43,558 nucleotides of DNA from Prochlorococcus sp. HOT208_60m_813G15 (GCA_002026165.1 MWOS01000090.1:1-43558), one strand, 5' to 3'. Positions 25,340 to 36,082 are shown, counted from the stretch's first letter. Made by a program: numbers and translations. The notes: generated by a model not told the origin, from the sequence alone.

Positions 25340-26155
25340 ATGGAGATTATTGTGCCCGGCATTGTTTATTTAGTTGGAGCAGGTCCTGGTGATCCTGAGC
25401 TTTTAACTCTTAAAGCTTTACGCCTAATAAAAAATTGTGATGCATTAGTTCATGATGCTTTAATCCCGGATGAAATAACAAAAGAGGCAGGAAAAAATAC
25501 AGAAATTTTCCATGTAGGCAAAAGAGCTGGGAAGTGTTCTGTACCACAGGCTGAAACTAATGATCTTATGTTGAAATTAGCAAAAGAAGGCAAAAATGTT
25601 GTAAGGCTTAAAGGGGGAGATCCCTTCGTTTTTTCTAGAGGTGGTGAAGAGGTATCGATTTTAGAAAAAAATGGAATTTCAGTTGAAATCGTTCCTGGTA
25701 TTACTTCTGGGATAGCTGCCCCCACATATTTCGGTATTCCACTAACCCATAGAGATGCTGCGAGTTCCGTAACTTTTGTCACTGGACATGAGAGAGTAGA
25801 TAAGGGAAAAAAAACGGTGAATTGGAGAGATTTAGCTAAATCATCAGATAGCTTAGTAATTTTTATGGGTATAAAAAATATCGAATTTATTGTGGAAGAA
25901 TTAATTCTAGGTGGTTTAGATAGGAGTACTAAATGCGCTGTTATTCAAGAAGCTACTTTAAAAAATCAAAAATGTTTGATAGAGAAATTAGATACTCTTC
26001 CAGATAAAATCAAAGATAAAGAATTTTTAGCTCCATCAATTATCATTATTGGAAAAATTGTTGAATTTAAGGTTAATAACAATATAACTAAAGTATCTGA
26101 TGTCTATTTACCAGATATTAATAAAGTTCAACTATATAATAAATCCCAAAAGTAA
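25340..26155 (+). CDS. cobA: Uroporphyrinogen-III C-methyltransferase
   Basis: The enzyme uses two S-adenosylmethionines to methylate uroporphyrinogen III to precorrin-2, the branch point to cobalamin and sirohaem. Motifs: YLVGAGPGDPELLTLKAL at the N-terminus, VGKRAGKCSVPQ, VRLKGGDPFVFSRGGEE, VPGITSGIAAPTYFGIPLTHR, and TFVTGHE, all typical of SUMT. The protein is a single domain (271 aa) without the CysG dehydrogenase part. I prefer ATG 25340 (MEIIVPGIVYLVG) over the TTG two codons upstream. Its last 28 bp overlap the convergent pabC gene. Confidence 0.95.
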   Translation: MEIIVPGIVYLVGAGPGDPELLTLKALRLIKNCDALVHDALIPDEITKEAGKNTEIFHVGKRAGKCSVPQAETNDLMLKLAKEGKNVVRLKGGDPFVFSRGGEEVSILEKNGISVEIVPGITSGIAAPTYFGIPLTHRDAASSVTFVTGHERVDKGKKTVNWRDLAKSSDSLVIFMGIKNIEFIVEELILGGLDRSTKCAVIQEATLKNQKCLIEKLDTLPDKIKDKEFLAPSIIIIGKIVEFKVNNNITKVSDVYLPDINKVQLYNKSQK

Positions 26156-26955
26156 ATTGGATCGAATTTAGGTTTAAGCTTTAAATCATTAACTTGATTA
26201 ATTTGTCTGCAAGATAAGCTATTAATTGCAACTATTATGTCATCATATTGGAATTCTGGAGGAATTAATTCTTCTTTTACAATTTTCAATTTTAAAGCTT
26301 CAGAAACCATAATCCCTTCTAAACAGCCGCTCTCTTTTCTAGGAGTTACCCATTGATTATTTCTTTTAATTAGAAGATTAAATGTACTTCCACAACAAAG
26401 TTCACCTGACGTATTCAAAAGGATAGAATCATCAAATGATTTTTCATTAGCTTCTGTCAAAACTTGTATTGCCTGATTATATGAAAATGTTTTGCATTTA
26501 CTTATAAGACTGAATTCATTTATTTTTTCCGTTTGACTAATGCAAACGCTTATCGGATTAAAATTTGGTTTGATTCTATAGAACTCAAGCCAAAAATTAT
26601 CCAAATCTTTTGTCTCTGAAGTGCTATCAATTGTTAGTGTTCGACCTTCATTAGTTCCTCGGCTATAGTTTATTCTTACTGAAGCAAATTGATCTTTTTT
26701 AAGCGATAACTTTTTAATTCCATCGTGAATAAGTTGTCTCAAAGTTAATTTATTTATTTTGAGATTAATATTTAAAATCTTGCTACTTTTTTCTAATCTT
26801 TTCAGATGTTCATCAAAAAGAATAGGTTTATTTTCTTTTATCAAAATGGTTTCAAAAATACCATCAGCAAATTTTAATCCTCTATTATTAGCAGCAATAA
26901 ATATTCTATCAATATCCAACCATTGATCCTTGTACCAGCCTAATGTTTTAATCAT
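26128..26955 (-). CDS. pabC: Aminotransferase class IV, probable 4-amino-4-deoxychorismate lyase
   Basis: A 275-aa PLP-fold class IV protein. It shows NNRGLKFADGIFETILI near the N-terminus, a Lys in ISKCKTFSYNQAIQVL in the place of the PLP-binding lysine, NTSGELCCGSTFNLLI for the phosphate cup, and GIMVSEALKL. ADC lyase releases pyruvate and leaves p-aminobenzoate for folate. Class IV members also include branched-chain aminotransferases; the direct coupling to pabB by a 4-bp ATGA overlap is the main reason to prefer PabC. The 3' end overlaps cobA by 28 bp on the opposite strand. Confidence 0.85.
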   Translation of the reverse strand: MIKTLGWYKDQWLDIDRIFIAANNRGLKFADGIFETILIKENKPILFDEHLKRLEKSSKILNINLKINKLTLRQLIHDGIKKLSLKKDQFASVRINYSRGTNEGRTLTIDSTSETKDLDNFWLEFYRIKPNFNPISVCISQTEKINEFSLISKCKTFSYNQAIQVLTEANEKSFDDSILLNTSGELCCGSTFNLLIKRNNQWVTPRKESGCLEGIMVSEALKLKIVKEELIPPEFQYDDIIVAINSLSCRQINQVNDLKLKPKFDPIYFWDLLYS

Positions 26956-28268
26956 TTTAGTGAATCAATTAACGGTAAAAGTTTCCACTTTAGTTCATCA
27001 GTTTCCTCTTCAGGGTTTGAGTCAATAACTATCCCGCAACCAGCATATATGTTGATTTTTTTGTCTTTAATTAAAAATGATCTTATTAGTATATTGCTGT
27101 CAAACTCTCCATTCCAGTCAAGCTTCAAAAATGAGCCACAGTATGGTCCGCGTTCACATTCTTCCAATTCAAAAAGTCTCTGGCATGATCTTAATTTAGG
27201 TGCTCCAGTTATAGAGCCCCCAGGCCAACAAGCTTTTAGTAAATCAATCCAGTTCTTGTCTTTTTTTAATTTGCCTCTGATTACTGAAGTTAGATGATGA
27301 ACTTTTAAGAAACTTTCAAGTTTTAATATTTCTGGCACCATAATACTTCCTGTTTCGCAAACTTTACTTAAATCATTTCTTATGAGGTCAACAATCATAA
27401 TATTTTCGGCTCTATCTTTTTCGTTCGTTATTAAATCGATAGCATTAAGTGCGTCTTGATTTAAATCTTTATCTCTGGATCTAGTTCCTTTAATAGGTCT
27501 TGATTCTACAAAATTTTTATTATCTATTTTTATAAATCTTTCTGGCGAGGTAGATAATACAGCCTCTTTATAATTATCATTATTTATTATTATTCCTCCA
27601 AAGGGAGCTCTTAATTTCCTTCTTATTTTCAAATAAATATCTAAAGGGTTATAGTTTTTGGAAGATTCAATTTCGCATTTAGTTGTTAGGTTAGCTTGAA
27701 ATATATCACCTAGGGAAATTAATTTTTTCAATTTTAAAATATTTTTCTGAAATTTTTCAGCCATTTCGTCCAAATTTATTTTTGAAAAATCAAAATTCAA
27801 ATTTGTTTTAATAATATATGCTTCTTCAATATTTTTTATATTGTTGATTATGTTTTTATAATTCATCAGTTCAGATGAGTTTGTGCCTTCGATAATTATT
27901 TCTTTTTTTATTAGATTACATTTAATAATTGGATCATATGATGCAATCCATAATGTTGCCATATTAGATTTTCTCCATGGGTTTTTTGGTTCTATGTAAA
28001 CTCCAGCTTCATAACTTAACCATCCGATCCAAAATCCTTCTCCAATATTTTTTAAATTATTAAATGGATTATTAGTTTTGTCTAAGTTGTTGATATCTCT
28101 TGATTGGATTATTTTTTTAGGTTTAATTCCTATTATTGACCATTCCCCATTTTCTTTGCCATCACTGTCTAGCCAAGCTAATCCTTTATCTCCGAATTTT
28201 TTTGTTAGATCGCGCGTAATCAGTGCTGGATCTATCCATTTTTCTAGAATTATTTTTTTTATTTTCAT
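26952..28268 (-). CDS. pabB: Aminodeoxychorismate synthase component I
   Basis: A 438-aa chorismate-binding enzyme. The hallmark PIKGTRSRD (about residue 257) has lysine where anthranilate synthase (TrpE) has alanine (PIAGT); that lysine is the nucleophile of ADC synthases, so the PabB assignment is better supported than TrpE. Further motifs: GDIFQANLTTKC, STSPERF, NEKDRAENIMIVDLIRNDLS, and PGGSITGAPKLRS. It should work with a glutamine amidotransferase (PabA or TrpG), which is not in this window. Coupled upstream to queC and downstream to pabC by 4-bp ATGA overlaps. Confidence 0.93.
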   Translation of the reverse strand: MKIKKIILEKWIDPALITRDLTKKFGDKGLAWLDSDGKENGEWSIIGIKPKKIIQSRDINNLDKTNNPFNNLKNIGEGFWIGWLSYEAGVYIEPKNPWRKSNMATLWIASYDPIIKCNLIKKEIIIEGTNSSELMNYKNIINNIKNIEEAYIIKTNLNFDFSKINLDEMAEKFQKNILKLKKLISLGDIFQANLTTKCEIESSKNYNPLDIYLKIRRKLRAPFGGIIINNDNYKEAVLSTSPERFIKIDNKNFVESRPIKGTRSRDKDLNQDALNAIDLITNEKDRAENIMIVDLIRNDLSKVCETGSIMVPEILKLESFLKVHHLTSVIRGKLKKDKNWIDLLKACWPGGSITGAPKLRSCQRLFELEECERGPYCGSFLKLDWNGEFDSNILIRSFLIKDKKINIYAGCGIVIDSNPEEETDELKWKLLPLIDSLK

Positions 28269-28939
28269 TTTTTATTATTGTTATTAAGCCATTTTTCATA
28301 AGCGGCATTTCTAATTCTGCAGCTATCACACTTTCCGCATGGTTTTGAACTACCCGAATAACAACTCCATGTTTTATCTAAAGGGACATGATTAGCAAAA
28401 GCTAATTTAATAATTTCCTCTTTATTTAAATCTAATAGTGGCGTCCAAAGTTTTATGGGATTATTTTCTCTTCCTCTTTTATTGGCTAAATCTGCTAATT
28501 CTTGAAATTTTTTAATGTAGTCAGGTCTGCAATCTGGATAACCAGAATAATCTAGTGCATTAACTCCTAATCCTATAAAATCAGCATCTATTGCTTCGGC
28601 ATAACTTAGTGCAACGGAAATAAATATAGTATTTCTCCCAGGAACATAAGTATTAGGAATTTTATTAGTTTGTATTCCTTCTTTCGGAATATTTTTTTGA
28701 GTATCAGTTAATGACGAGCCTCCCCATAAAGATAAGTCAAGCTTAATGATTTTAAATTCTTCGATATCAAAGTGTTTTGCAATTATTGATGCAGAATTTA
28801 ATTCTTTTTTATGACGTTGACCGTAGTCAAATGAAAGGCCAAAAATTTTAGCTTCGGATTTTTTTGCGATACCAGTAACTGTAGAAGAATCTAAACCTCC
28901 AGATAATAAAACTACTATCGATTTATTTTTAAGAGTCAT
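28265..28939 (-). CDS. queC: 7-cyano-7-deazaguanine (preQ0) synthase
   Basis: QueC converts 7-carboxy-7-deazaguanine to preQ0 with ATP and ammonia, on the way to queuosine in tRNA. The 224-aa protein has the PP-loop VLLSGGLDSSTV (about residues 9-20), LSFDYGQRHKKEL, VPGRNTIFIS, and the C-terminal zinc site CYSGSSKPCGKCDSC with four cysteines. It overlaps pabB by 4 bp and lies 6 bp after queE, the preceding enzyme of the pathway, so they form one unit. Confidence 0.96.
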   Translation of the reverse strand: MTLKNKSIVVLLSGGLDSSTVTGIAKKSEAKIFGLSFDYGQRHKKELNSASIIAKHFDIEEFKIIKLDLSLWGGSSLTDTQKNIPKEGIQTNKIPNTYVPGRNTIFISVALSYAEAIDADFIGLGVNALDYSGYPDCRPDYIKKFQELADLANKRGRENNPIKLWTPLLDLNKEEIIKLAFANHVPLDKTWSCYSGSSKPCGKCDSCRIRNAAYEKWLNNNNKK

Positions 28940-28945
28940 ATGATT

Positions 28946-29623
28946 TCAATTAATTTTTAAGTATTTGTGAGTTTGAAGGCTCAATTTCCAATCTGGATTT
29001 TTTTTTACGAAATCAATAGCAAGAGAAAAACCATTCGCATTGTTCCATGCAGGCTGTAAATAAAAAATTTTATCTTCTTTTTTTAAGCCTTCTTCGCTTT
29101 TAGAGAGTTGATATTGTTTTAAAGTTTCTTTTTTTATTTGAATAGCAAATTTAATATCCTCTATTTCATTTATGATTATTTTGATTTCATTACAGTTTTT
29201 TAAAAAATAATTTTTTGGAGGTGAGTGTCTTTTAGGAGATAAAGTAATCCAGTCATAGCTTCCTGATATCGCATTTACACCACTTGTCTCAATATGAATC
29301 TTCATTGGCTTTTGTTCTTCTCCCATCGTCATTTTTTTTATGGCTTTGCAAAAATTATCCAAGTTATGTTGTAAAGGTTCTCCACCTGTAATAACGCAAA
29401 AAGATGCTCCTTTTTCTCTGGCAATTTTTATGCGATCTATTATTTTTTCAATTGATATAGAAGGGTGTTTTTTCTCGTTCCATGAATTCTTGGTATCGCA
29501 CCAAGAACATCCAACTTTACATCCCGCTAATCTTACAAAAAAAGCACTTTTTCCAGCGTGATAACCTTCACCTTGTAATGAATGAAATTGTTCGACTAAG
29601 GGTAAAAAATTTGTCATTTTCAT
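28946..29623 (-). CDS. queE: 7-carboxy-7-deazaguanine synthase (radical SAM)
   Basis: QueE rearranges 6-carboxytetrahydropterin to 7-carboxy-7-deazaguanine. The 225-aa protein starts with FHSLQGEGYHAGKSAFFVRLAGC and carries the CKVGCSWC (CxxxCxxC) motif that binds the radical-SAM 4Fe-4S cluster, then CVITGGEPLQHN and HIETSGV. It matches the family in length and order. Two close starts, ATG 29623 and ATG 29617, differ by two residues. It is followed by queC after 6 bp and preceded by pyrG with 18 bp between. This gene has often been mis-annotated as an NrdG-like activase. Confidence 0.94.
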   Translation of the reverse strand: MKMTNFLPLVEQFHSLQGEGYHAGKSAFFVRLAGCKVGCSWCDTKNSWNEKKHPSISIEKIIDRIKIAREKGASFCVITGGEPLQHNLDNFCKAIKKMTMGEEQKPMKIHIETSGVNAISGSYDWITLSPKRHSPPKNYFLKNCNEIKIIINEIEDIKFAIQIKKETLKQYQLSKSEEGLKKEDKIFYLQPAWNNANGFSLAIDFVKKNPDWKLSLQTHKYLKIN

Positions 29624-29641
29624 TCAAAAAAATAAAGAATA

Positions 29642-31252
29642 TTAGTTTGATTGAGTTAACTTATCTTGAGAGGCTTTTATTAAACCTTTAAATAAAGGAT
29701 GAGGTTTGCCAGGTCGTGATAAAAACTCAGGATGATATTGACATGCTAAGAAGTATGGATGATTTTCTAACTCAATTAACTCAACTAATCTGCCATCTGG
29801 TGATGTACCGCTAATTTTGTATCCAGAATCTAAAAAACTTTGTTTGTAGTAATTATTAAATTCGTATCTATGTCGATGTCTCTCATAGATAACATCCTCA
29901 TTATATAAGTTTTTTCCAGTTGTATTTTTTGTCAATCTACATGGATAAACTCCAAGTCTCATTGTCCCACCTAAATCAACTACATCTTCCTGTTCTGGTA
30001 ATAAATGTATCACTGGATTGGGAGTTTTTGGGTCTAGTTCTGAACTAGATGCATCTGGAAGATTAGCTACATTCCTGGCCCATTCTATAACTGCACATTG
30101 CATACCAAGGCACAAACCTAAAAAGGGAATTTTATTTTCTCTTGCAAATTTTATAGCCGAAATTTTTCCATTGACTCCTCTATTGCCAAATCCCCCGGGT
30201 ACCACAATTGCATCAACTTTATTTAAGTAAGTTTCTGCTGAATTTTTTTCTATCATTTCGGCACTTACCCAATGTAAATCTAATAAAGCCTTTTGTTCAA
30301 TGCATGCATGTCTTAAAGCTTCAACAACGGATAAATATGCATCTCCAAGTTCAATGTATTTACCTACTAAAGCAACTTTGATTGGATCTCCAGGATTTCT
30401 TAGGTTATGTATAAGTTGCTCCCAATTTTTCAAATCACATTTTTTATCTTCAAGGTCTAAATACTTCAAGGTTTCTTTGCATAAACCTTCTTTTTTTAAA
30501 GAAAGAGGTACAGAATAAATACTGTCTGCGTCTAAAGCTTCAATTACAGAGTTGATACTGACACCGCAAAAACCGCTAAGCTTCTTTTTAAGAGCTTGAT
30601 TGATAGATTTATCACTTCGGCATACAAGTAAATCTGGCTGAATTCCAATTGATCTTAATTCTTTCACTGAATGTTGTGTTGGTTTAGTTTTTATTTCGCC
30701 AGAGGTTTTGATGAAAGGAAGTAATGTTACATGTATGTATGCAACATCGTTCCTATTGACATCATTTTTGAATTCTCTTATTGCCTCTAAAAAAGGTAGA
30801 GATTCAATATCACCAACTGTTCCACCAATTTCAGTAATTATAATATCTGCATTACTGTTGGAGGCTACTCTATGAATTCTTTCTCTTATTTCTCCTGTTA
30901 TGTGAGGTATTACTTGCACAGTTCCACCTTCATAACTACCTCTTCTTTCTTTATTGATAACTGCTTGATAGATAGATCCTGTAGTCACACTATTTAACCT
31001 AGTCATTGCAGTATCAGTAAATCTTTCATAATGACCTAAATCTAGATCGGTTTCAGCTCCATCTTCGGTGACAAATACTTCTCCATGTTGGAAAGGGCTC
31101 ATTGTTCCTGGATCAACATTTAGATATGGATCTAGTTTTAATATTGAAACACTATATCCTCGAGACTTTAATAATCTTCCTAAGCTTGCAGCTACAATTC
31201 CTTTACCAATGCTAGAAACAACTCCTCCGGTGACAAATACAAATTTTGACAT
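29642..31252 (-). CDS. pyrG: CTP synthase
   Basis: PyrG aminates UTP to CTP with ATP and glutamine. The 536-aa protein has the N-terminal synthetase domain ([59 protein letters not shown]) and the C-terminal class I amidotransferase domain with the nucleophile elbow [18 protein letters not shown] and the histidine/glutamate pair in [11 protein letters not shown]. Complete and typical. It lies 75 bp after aspS and 18 bp before queE in the minus-strand run. Confidence 0.98.
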   Translation of the reverse strand: MSKFVFVTGGVVSSIGKGIVAASLGRLLKSRGYSVSILKLDPYLNVDPGTMSPFQHGEVFVTEDGAETDLDLGHYERFTDTAMTRLNSVTTGSIYQAVINKERRGSYEGGTVQVIPHITGEIRERIHRVASNSNADIIITEIGGTVGDIESLPFLEAIREFKNDVNRNDVAYIHVTLLPFIKTSGEIKTKPTQHSVKELRSIGIQPDLLVCRSDKSINQALKKKLSGFCGVSINSVIEALDADSIYSVPLSLKKEGLCKETLKYLDLEDKKCDLKNWEQLIHNLRNPGDPIKVALVGKYIELGDAYLSVVEALRHACIEQKALLDLHWVSAEMIEKNSAETYLNKVDAIVVPGGFGNRGVNGKISAIKFARENKIPFLGLCLGMQCAVIEWARNVANLPDASSSELDPKTPNPVIHLLPEQEDVVDLGGTMRLGVYPCRLTKNTTGKNLYNEDVIYERHRHRYEFNNYYKQSFLDSGYKISGTSPDGRLVELIELENHPYFLACQYHPEFLSRPGKPHPLFKGLIKASQDKLTQSN

Positions 31253-31327
31253 TAAATATTTTTAATTAAGCACATCCTCCTTATATTTTATTTAAACAAA
31301 AAACTTTTAGAACATCCATATATATTC

Positions 31328-33124
31328 TTATTCATCAATTGTTATTTCAATATCTAATTCTTTTAATTGTGATTCAGAGACATTTGAAGGTGCATTTGTG
31401 AGAAGACATTTTGCTTGTTGATTTTTTGGAAAAGCAATGGTTTCTCTGATTGAATCTGCACCAATGATCAGCATGGTAATACGATCCAATCCAAACGCTA
31501 TTCCACCATGAGGAGGAGCACCCATTTCTAAGGCTTCTATTAAAAATCCAAATTTTTCATCAATATCTTTATCAGTAAGTCCTACTGTTTTCAGAACTTC
31601 TCTTTGTAAGTTAGCTTCATGAATACGTAAAGAGCCACCTCCTAACTCCAATCCATTGAGAACTAAGTCATAAGAATTTGCTGTAGAACTCTCAATTTCT
31701 TTTTTCAAGTTTTCAGAATCTTTGGATTTTATATTTTTTGGAGAACAAAAAGGATGATGTAAAGCTTCATATCTATTTTCATCTTCATTTTTCTCAAACA
31801 TCGGGAAGTCAGTTACCCATAAGAAATTCCATTTACTTTTATCAATGAGATTTAAGTCTTTTGCGATATATTGTCTAACCCTATCTAATGACTGATTGAC
31901 AATTTGTTTATCTCCAGCTCCTAAGAGGATTAAGTCTCCATCTTTTGCTTCTGTGATTTTTAAAATATCAGCTATATGTTCTTCAGTTAAATTATTTTTA
32001 ATTGCCCCAATAGTCTCGAGCTCATCTCCTTTGACCCTTATAAAGGCCAAACCACCAGCTCCTGCATCTTGCGCTACTTGGAAGATGTCTCCTCCTGGTT
32101 TAATTCTAACGTTGCTAATACTTGAATTGCCTCCTTTGACTGTTATGGATTTGATATAACCTCCAGACTTAATTGCCTTGGTGAAAATATTAAACCCAAT
32201 ATTACCTAATACTCCTCCTAAATCTTTTAATAACATTTGATATCTAGTATCTGGTCTATCAGTGCCGTAATGATCCATTGCTGCCTGCCACGTCATTCTT
32301 GGAAAAGCATTATTAAAATTTATATTTAACACTTCTTTCCATATTTTTTTTATGAGACTTTCATTAAAAGAAATTATTTCTTCTTCACTAATAAAGCTCA
32401 TCTCAATATCTAATTGAGTAAACTCTGGCTGTCTATCTGCCCTTAAGTCTTCATCACGGAAACATTTTGCGATTTGATAATACTTATCTAAGCCCCCAAC
32501 CATTAAAAGTTGTTTAAATAGTTGTGGGGATTGAGGTAAAGCAAAAAATTCTCCAGTTGATAGACGTGCAGGAACAAGAAAATCGCGAGCGCCTTCAGGA
32601 GTTGACTTTGTAAGTAATGGAGTCTCTACTTCTGTAAATCCAAAATTATCAAGAAATTCTCTAGCAACTTTAATAATCTTATGTCTTGTTTTTAAATTTT
32701 CTAGTAATTTTCCCCTTCTTAAATCAAGGTATCTATATTTTAATCTGAGTTCCTCTTTTGTATTTTCATAATCATGTATAGACACTGGAAAAGGTAAGTT
32801 GTTTTTAATTTCGTTGAGAATTTGCAAATCTTTAACCTTAAGCTCTAACTCCCCAGTACTTAAATTTGTATTTATGGAATCTTTGGGCCTTTCATTAATA
32901 ATTCCGCTAACCATTATTACTGTTTCATTTCTTAGAGTTTCTGCCTGATTAAATAGATCTGCACCATCATCGGGGTTAATTGTTATTTGTAAGAATCCAC
33001 TATGGTCTCTTAAATCAATAAAAATTACACCACCATGATCTCTTCTTCTATCTACCCATCCGCATAAATTAACTAATTTACCAATATCTGTATTATTGAG
33101 TTCTTTGCAAATTTTGTTTCTCAT
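31328..33124 (-). CDS. aspS: Aspartate-tRNA ligase
   Basis: A 598-aa bacterial-type class IIb synthetase. The N-terminal OB-fold anticodon-binding domain reads [21 protein letters not shown]. The catalytic core has motif 2 ([20 protein letters not shown]), the bacterial GAD insertion ([21 protein letters not shown]... region), and motif 3 ([19 protein letters not shown]) with [10 protein letters not shown]. Whether it is discriminating or also charges tRNA-Asn cannot be settled here. Neighbours: gcvT 55 bp upstream, pyrG 75 bp downstream. Confidence 0.98.
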   Translation of the reverse strand: MRNKICKELNNTDIGKLVNLCGWVDRRRDHGGVIFIDLRDHSGFLQITINPDDGADLFNQAETLRNETVIMVSGIINERPKDSINTNLSTGELELKVKDLQILNEIKNNLPFPVSIHDYENTKEELRLKYRYLDLRRGKLLENLKTRHKIIKVAREFLDNFGFTEVETPLLTKSTPEGARDFLVPARLSTGEFFALPQSPQLFKQLLMVGGLDKYYQIAKCFRDEDLRADRQPEFTQLDIEMSFISEEEIISFNESLIKKIWKEVLNINFNNAFPRMTWQAAMDHYGTDRPDTRYQMLLKDLGGVLGNIGFNIFTKAIKSGGYIKSITVKGGNSSISNVRIKPGGDIFQVAQDAGAGGLAFIRVKGDELETIGAIKNNLTEEHIADILKITEAKDGDLILLGAGDKQIVNQSLDRVRQYIAKDLNLIDKSKWNFLWVTDFPMFEKNEDENRYEALHHPFCSPKNIKSKDSENLKKEIESSTANSYDLVLNGLELGGGSLRIHEANLQREVLKTVGLTDKDIDEKFGFLIEALEMGAPPHGGIAFGLDRITMLIIGADSIRETIAFPKNQQAKCLLTNAPSNVSESQLKELDIEITIDE

Positions 33125-33179
33125 CTAAGTATGATTTATTTATCAATAACTTATTTTAATTCTTTAAGGGTAAATTTAG

Positions 33180-34292
33180 TTAATAATTTTTTTTATAAAA
33201 TGCTCTTTTTGTTATTACTCCTTTGAATTTTTTGCCTCTTATTAATATTTGAACTTCATTATTTATTAGGGCGTGCGAAGTATTGATGTATGCAAAAGCT
33301 ATAGCTTGTTGTTTACTTGGAGACCAACTGCCGCTTGTGATAGTACCAATATTTTCTTCGCCTTTAAGAACTGCGCAACCTTTTCTTCCTATTGCTTTAC
33401 CTTCTATAGAGAGACCAACTAACTTTTTTTGAATACCTAATCTTGACTGCTCTTCAAGAAATCTTCTTCCAAAGAATTCGTGATTATTTTCTAGATGTAC
33501 TAGCCAGCCTAACCCTGCTTCATATGGAGAAGTTTCTTCATTTATATCTTGACCATAAAGATGCATGCCTGCTTCAAGTCTAAGAGTATCTCTAGCTCCT
33601 AAACCACAAGGTGCAACATTTTTGGAAATTGAGAAATCCCATAAATTAATTGCTGCTTTTTTAGATAAAAGTATTTCTAGACCATTTTCCCCCGTATAGC
33701 CTGTCTTTGAAAAGAAAATTTTTTCTTTAGGCGAAATATGTTCAAAAATTTTATATTCGCATCCAAAGTTAGGGATATGTGAGATCGAAGATTCAATCCA
33801 TTCTTCAAATAAATCGAATGAGTTTTGTCCCTGTAATGCTAAAAGTACTTTGTCTTTTTTAAAGTTTGTTATCGAAATTTCAGACATATTTAAATTATTT
33901 TTTATCCACTGAAAATCTTCTTCATATCTACTTGCATTAACTATTAACAATAATTCTGATATATCATTTTGTTGTATACCAAGGTCATAAATTATTAAGT
34001 CATCTATTATTCCTCCTTTATCATTGAGCATTACTGTATAAAGCCCCTGACCTTCAGAAAAGGAATATAAATTAGTAGGAAAAAGTTTTTGAATATAATC
34101 CTTTGGATTGATTCCCTTTATAGAAATCACACCCATGTGAGAAATATCAAATAATCCTGCTGAAGATCTAACTGATTCATGTTCTTTAATTAATCCTGAA
34201 AATGATATTGGCATTTCCCAACCTGCAAAATCCACTAATTTTGCATTGGATTCAACATATTTTGAATAAAGAGGACTTTTTAGCAAATCCAT
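33180..34292 (-). CDS. gcvT: Glycine cleavage system T protein (aminomethyltransferase)
   Basis: GcvT transfers the aminomethyl carbon of glycine to tetrahydrofolate, releasing ammonia; in a photosynthetic cell it serves photorespiratory glycine. The 370-aa protein has [31 protein letters not shown], the [12 protein letters not shown] motif, [18 protein letters not shown], and a C-terminal barrel domain. The other glycine cleavage genes (gcvP, gcvH) are not nearby, so it is a stray member of the system placed in the long minus-strand run. Confidence 0.96.
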   Translation of the reverse strand: MDLLKSPLYSKYVESNAKLVDFAGWEMPISFSGLIKEHESVRSSAGLFDISHMGVISIKGINPKDYIQKLFPTNLYSFSEGQGLYTVMLNDKGGIIDDLIIYDLGIQQNDISELLLIVNASRYEEDFQWIKNNLNMSEISITNFKKDKVLLALQGQNSFDLFEEWIESSISHIPNFGCEYKIFEHISPKEKIFFSKTGYTGENGLEILLSKKAAINLWDFSISKNVAPCGLGARDTLRLEAGMHLYGQDINEETSPYEAGLGWLVHLENNHEFFGRRFLEEQSRLGIQKKLVGLSIEGKAIGRKGCAVLKGEENIGTITSGSWSPSKQQAIAFAYINTSHALINNEVQILIRGKKFKGVITKRAFYKKNY

Positions 34293-34342
34293 GAAATATT
34301 TAGTTTATATTTAGTATTTTTATACTGTAGTTTAGAAATTTT

Positions 34343-35224
34343 TTATTGCATATTTTCTAATAACAAAATTAAGCTTCTAAGTACTTTGGCTGCAACTATG
34401 CTACTTACTCCGCTTTTATCAATTTCTGGAGATAATTCCACAATATCTGAAGCCACAATTCTAAGGTCTTTTAAAGTTTTCAGTATTTCTTCAAAATCAT
34501 TCCAAAAAAATCCTCCCGGTTCTGGAGTGCCCGTCCCTGCTAATAAACTAGGATCAAACCAATCTAAATCTATTGTTAAATAGATTGGAGACTTAGCGTA
34601 TGGTAGAAGAGCTTGTTTTAACTCATGTGCATTTCCGCCTGGACAAAAGTTAACTAATTGGTTGTTGTTATGCATAATTTCAAATTCTTCCTTAGTCCCA
34701 CTTCTAATTCCTATTTGCAAAATTTTCTTTTCAGGTAGTACTTCTAAGCATCTTTTCATAGTACAAGCATGACTATTTTCATTTCCTATATATGATTCTC
34801 TTAAATCTGCATGAGCATCAAGTTGAACCAATATTAAATTTGGATATTTTTTTACTAATGCTTCAATAGCTCCTCTTGTGATGGAGTGTTCGCCTCCAAG
34901 CATAATAGGACTAAGGCGTTTACTAATTAAATAATTTGTTGCTGATTTAACTGATTCAATAACGGACTTTGAGTCATTTTTATCAATTAGTATTGATCCA
35001 AAATCAACATACATAATATCCTCTAAGTCTTTTTTTATTTTTGGACAATATGTTTCTAAACAAGAACTGACTTGTCTTATTGCTTCTGGACCAAATCTTG
35101 CTCCTGGTTTAAACGAACATGTCCCGTCATAATTAACTCCAAATATACCAATTGAGCAATTCTCAGGACTTCTTTTTGCTCCCATATAAATTGCATTTTC
35201 GTTGTCAAATAAATTTTTTGTCAT
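34343..35224 (-). CDS. speB: Agmatinase/ureohydrolase
   Basis: A 293-aa ureohydrolase that probably turns agmatine into putrescine and urea. The binuclear manganese ligands are visible: GGEHSITRG (His), QLDAHADLR (Asp-His-Asp), and TIDLDWFDPSLLAGTGTPEPGG (Asp-x-Asp). It begins one base after the speE stop, so the two polyamine enzymes are tightly coupled. The family also includes guanidinobutyrase and related enzymes, and cyanobacterial members vary in substrate, so agmatinase is a context-backed but not certain choice. Confidence 0.9.
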   Translation of the reverse strand: MTKNLFDNENAIYMGAKRSPENCSIGIFGVNYDGTCSFKPGARFGPEAIRQVSSCLETYCPKIKKDLEDIMYVDFGSILIDKNDSKSVIESVKSATNYLISKRLSPIMLGGEHSITRGAIEALVKKYPNLILVQLDAHADLRESYIGNENSHACTMKRCLEVLPEKKILQIGIRSGTKEEFEIMHNNNQLVNFCPGGNAHELKQALLPYAKSPIYLTIDLDWFDPSLLAGTGTPEPGGFFWNDFEEILKTLKDLRIVASDIVELSPEIDKSGVSSIVAAKVLRSLILLLENMQ

Positions 35225-35225
35225 C

Positions 35226-36077
35226 TTATAAATCTAGTTCTTTTACAATTTTATTTGGCATCATTTTGAATGCTGCATTTTGAAAATTGAAATTCCAAAT
35301 TTCACATCCTTTTTCTATTTTTAGGACTTCATCATAATTTTGCTTTGATAAATTTATATCTTCTGCAGAAGCAAATGTCCAACTCCAAATCCCGCTTGGA
35401 TATATAGGCACAAAGGAATACATAGTTTCAGAAACTTTAAATATATTTTTTAGGGTTTTCAAAATATTTATGTGAATATTTTTGAAGGATTCAGGAGATT
35501 CGCTTTGCGTTGCTAATATCCCACTTGGTGTAAGTATTCTTTTACATTCTTTATAAAAAGAATCTGAAAATAATAAATTTGAAAATTCTGAGGGATCTGA
35601 ACAATCTATAAATATTACGTCATAAAAATTATCTCTTGTTTTTTTTACCCATTTAACACCATCATCAACATGTATTTCTAATCTATTATCATTCCATGCT
35701 TCGCCTCCAATTTCTTTTAGAAAATTTTGAGATATTTTGATTACCTCCTCATCAATTTCTACTAGATCAATTTTTGATATTTGAGAATATTTAACGCATT
35801 CTCTTACAGTACCACCGTCACCCCCGCCAATAATTAGTACATTAGATTTTTCGGCAATGCTACTTAATGCAGGATGCACAAGACACTCATGATAATATTT
35901 CTCGTCTTTTAAAGATGTCATCCAGCAACCATCTAACATTAAAGCTTTACCATAATATTCATTTTCAATAACAATAATTTCTTGATATTTTGAGGTTTTT
36001 TTAATTAGTATTTTCCCATTTAGGCCTAATCTTGAGCCTTTATGATATTCATCTATCCATGTTGTAATATTTGTCAT
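35226..36077 (-). CDS. speE: Spermidine synthase (polyamine aminopropyltransferase)
   Basis: SpeE transfers an aminopropyl group from decarboxylated SAM to putrescine. From ATG 36077 (MTNITTWIDEYHKGSRLGLN) it is 283 aa. Motifs: IIVIENEYYGKALMLDGCW, DEKYYHECLVHPAL, the nucleotide-binding GGGDGGTVRECVK, VEIDEEVIKISQ, and FIDCSDPSEF with the active-site aspartate. A longer start at 36125 would add 16 residues and overlap mazG, so I reject it; from 36077 it begins 5 bases after the mazG stop. speB follows at once. Confidence 0.95.
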   Translation of the reverse strand: MTNITTWIDEYHKGSRLGLNGKILIKKTSKYQEIIVIENEYYGKALMLDGCWMTSLKDEKYYHECLVHPALSSIAEKSNVLIIGGGDGGTVRECVKYSQISKIDLVEIDEEVIKISQNFLKEIGGEAWNDNRLEIHVDDGVKWVKKTRDNFYDVIFIDCSDPSEFSNLLFSDSFYKECKRILTPSGILATQSESPESFKNIHINILKTLKNIFKVSETMYSFVPIYPSGIWSWTFASAEDINLSKQNYDEVLKIEKGCEIWNFNFQNAAFKMMPNKIVKELDL

Positions 36078-36082
36078 TTGCT

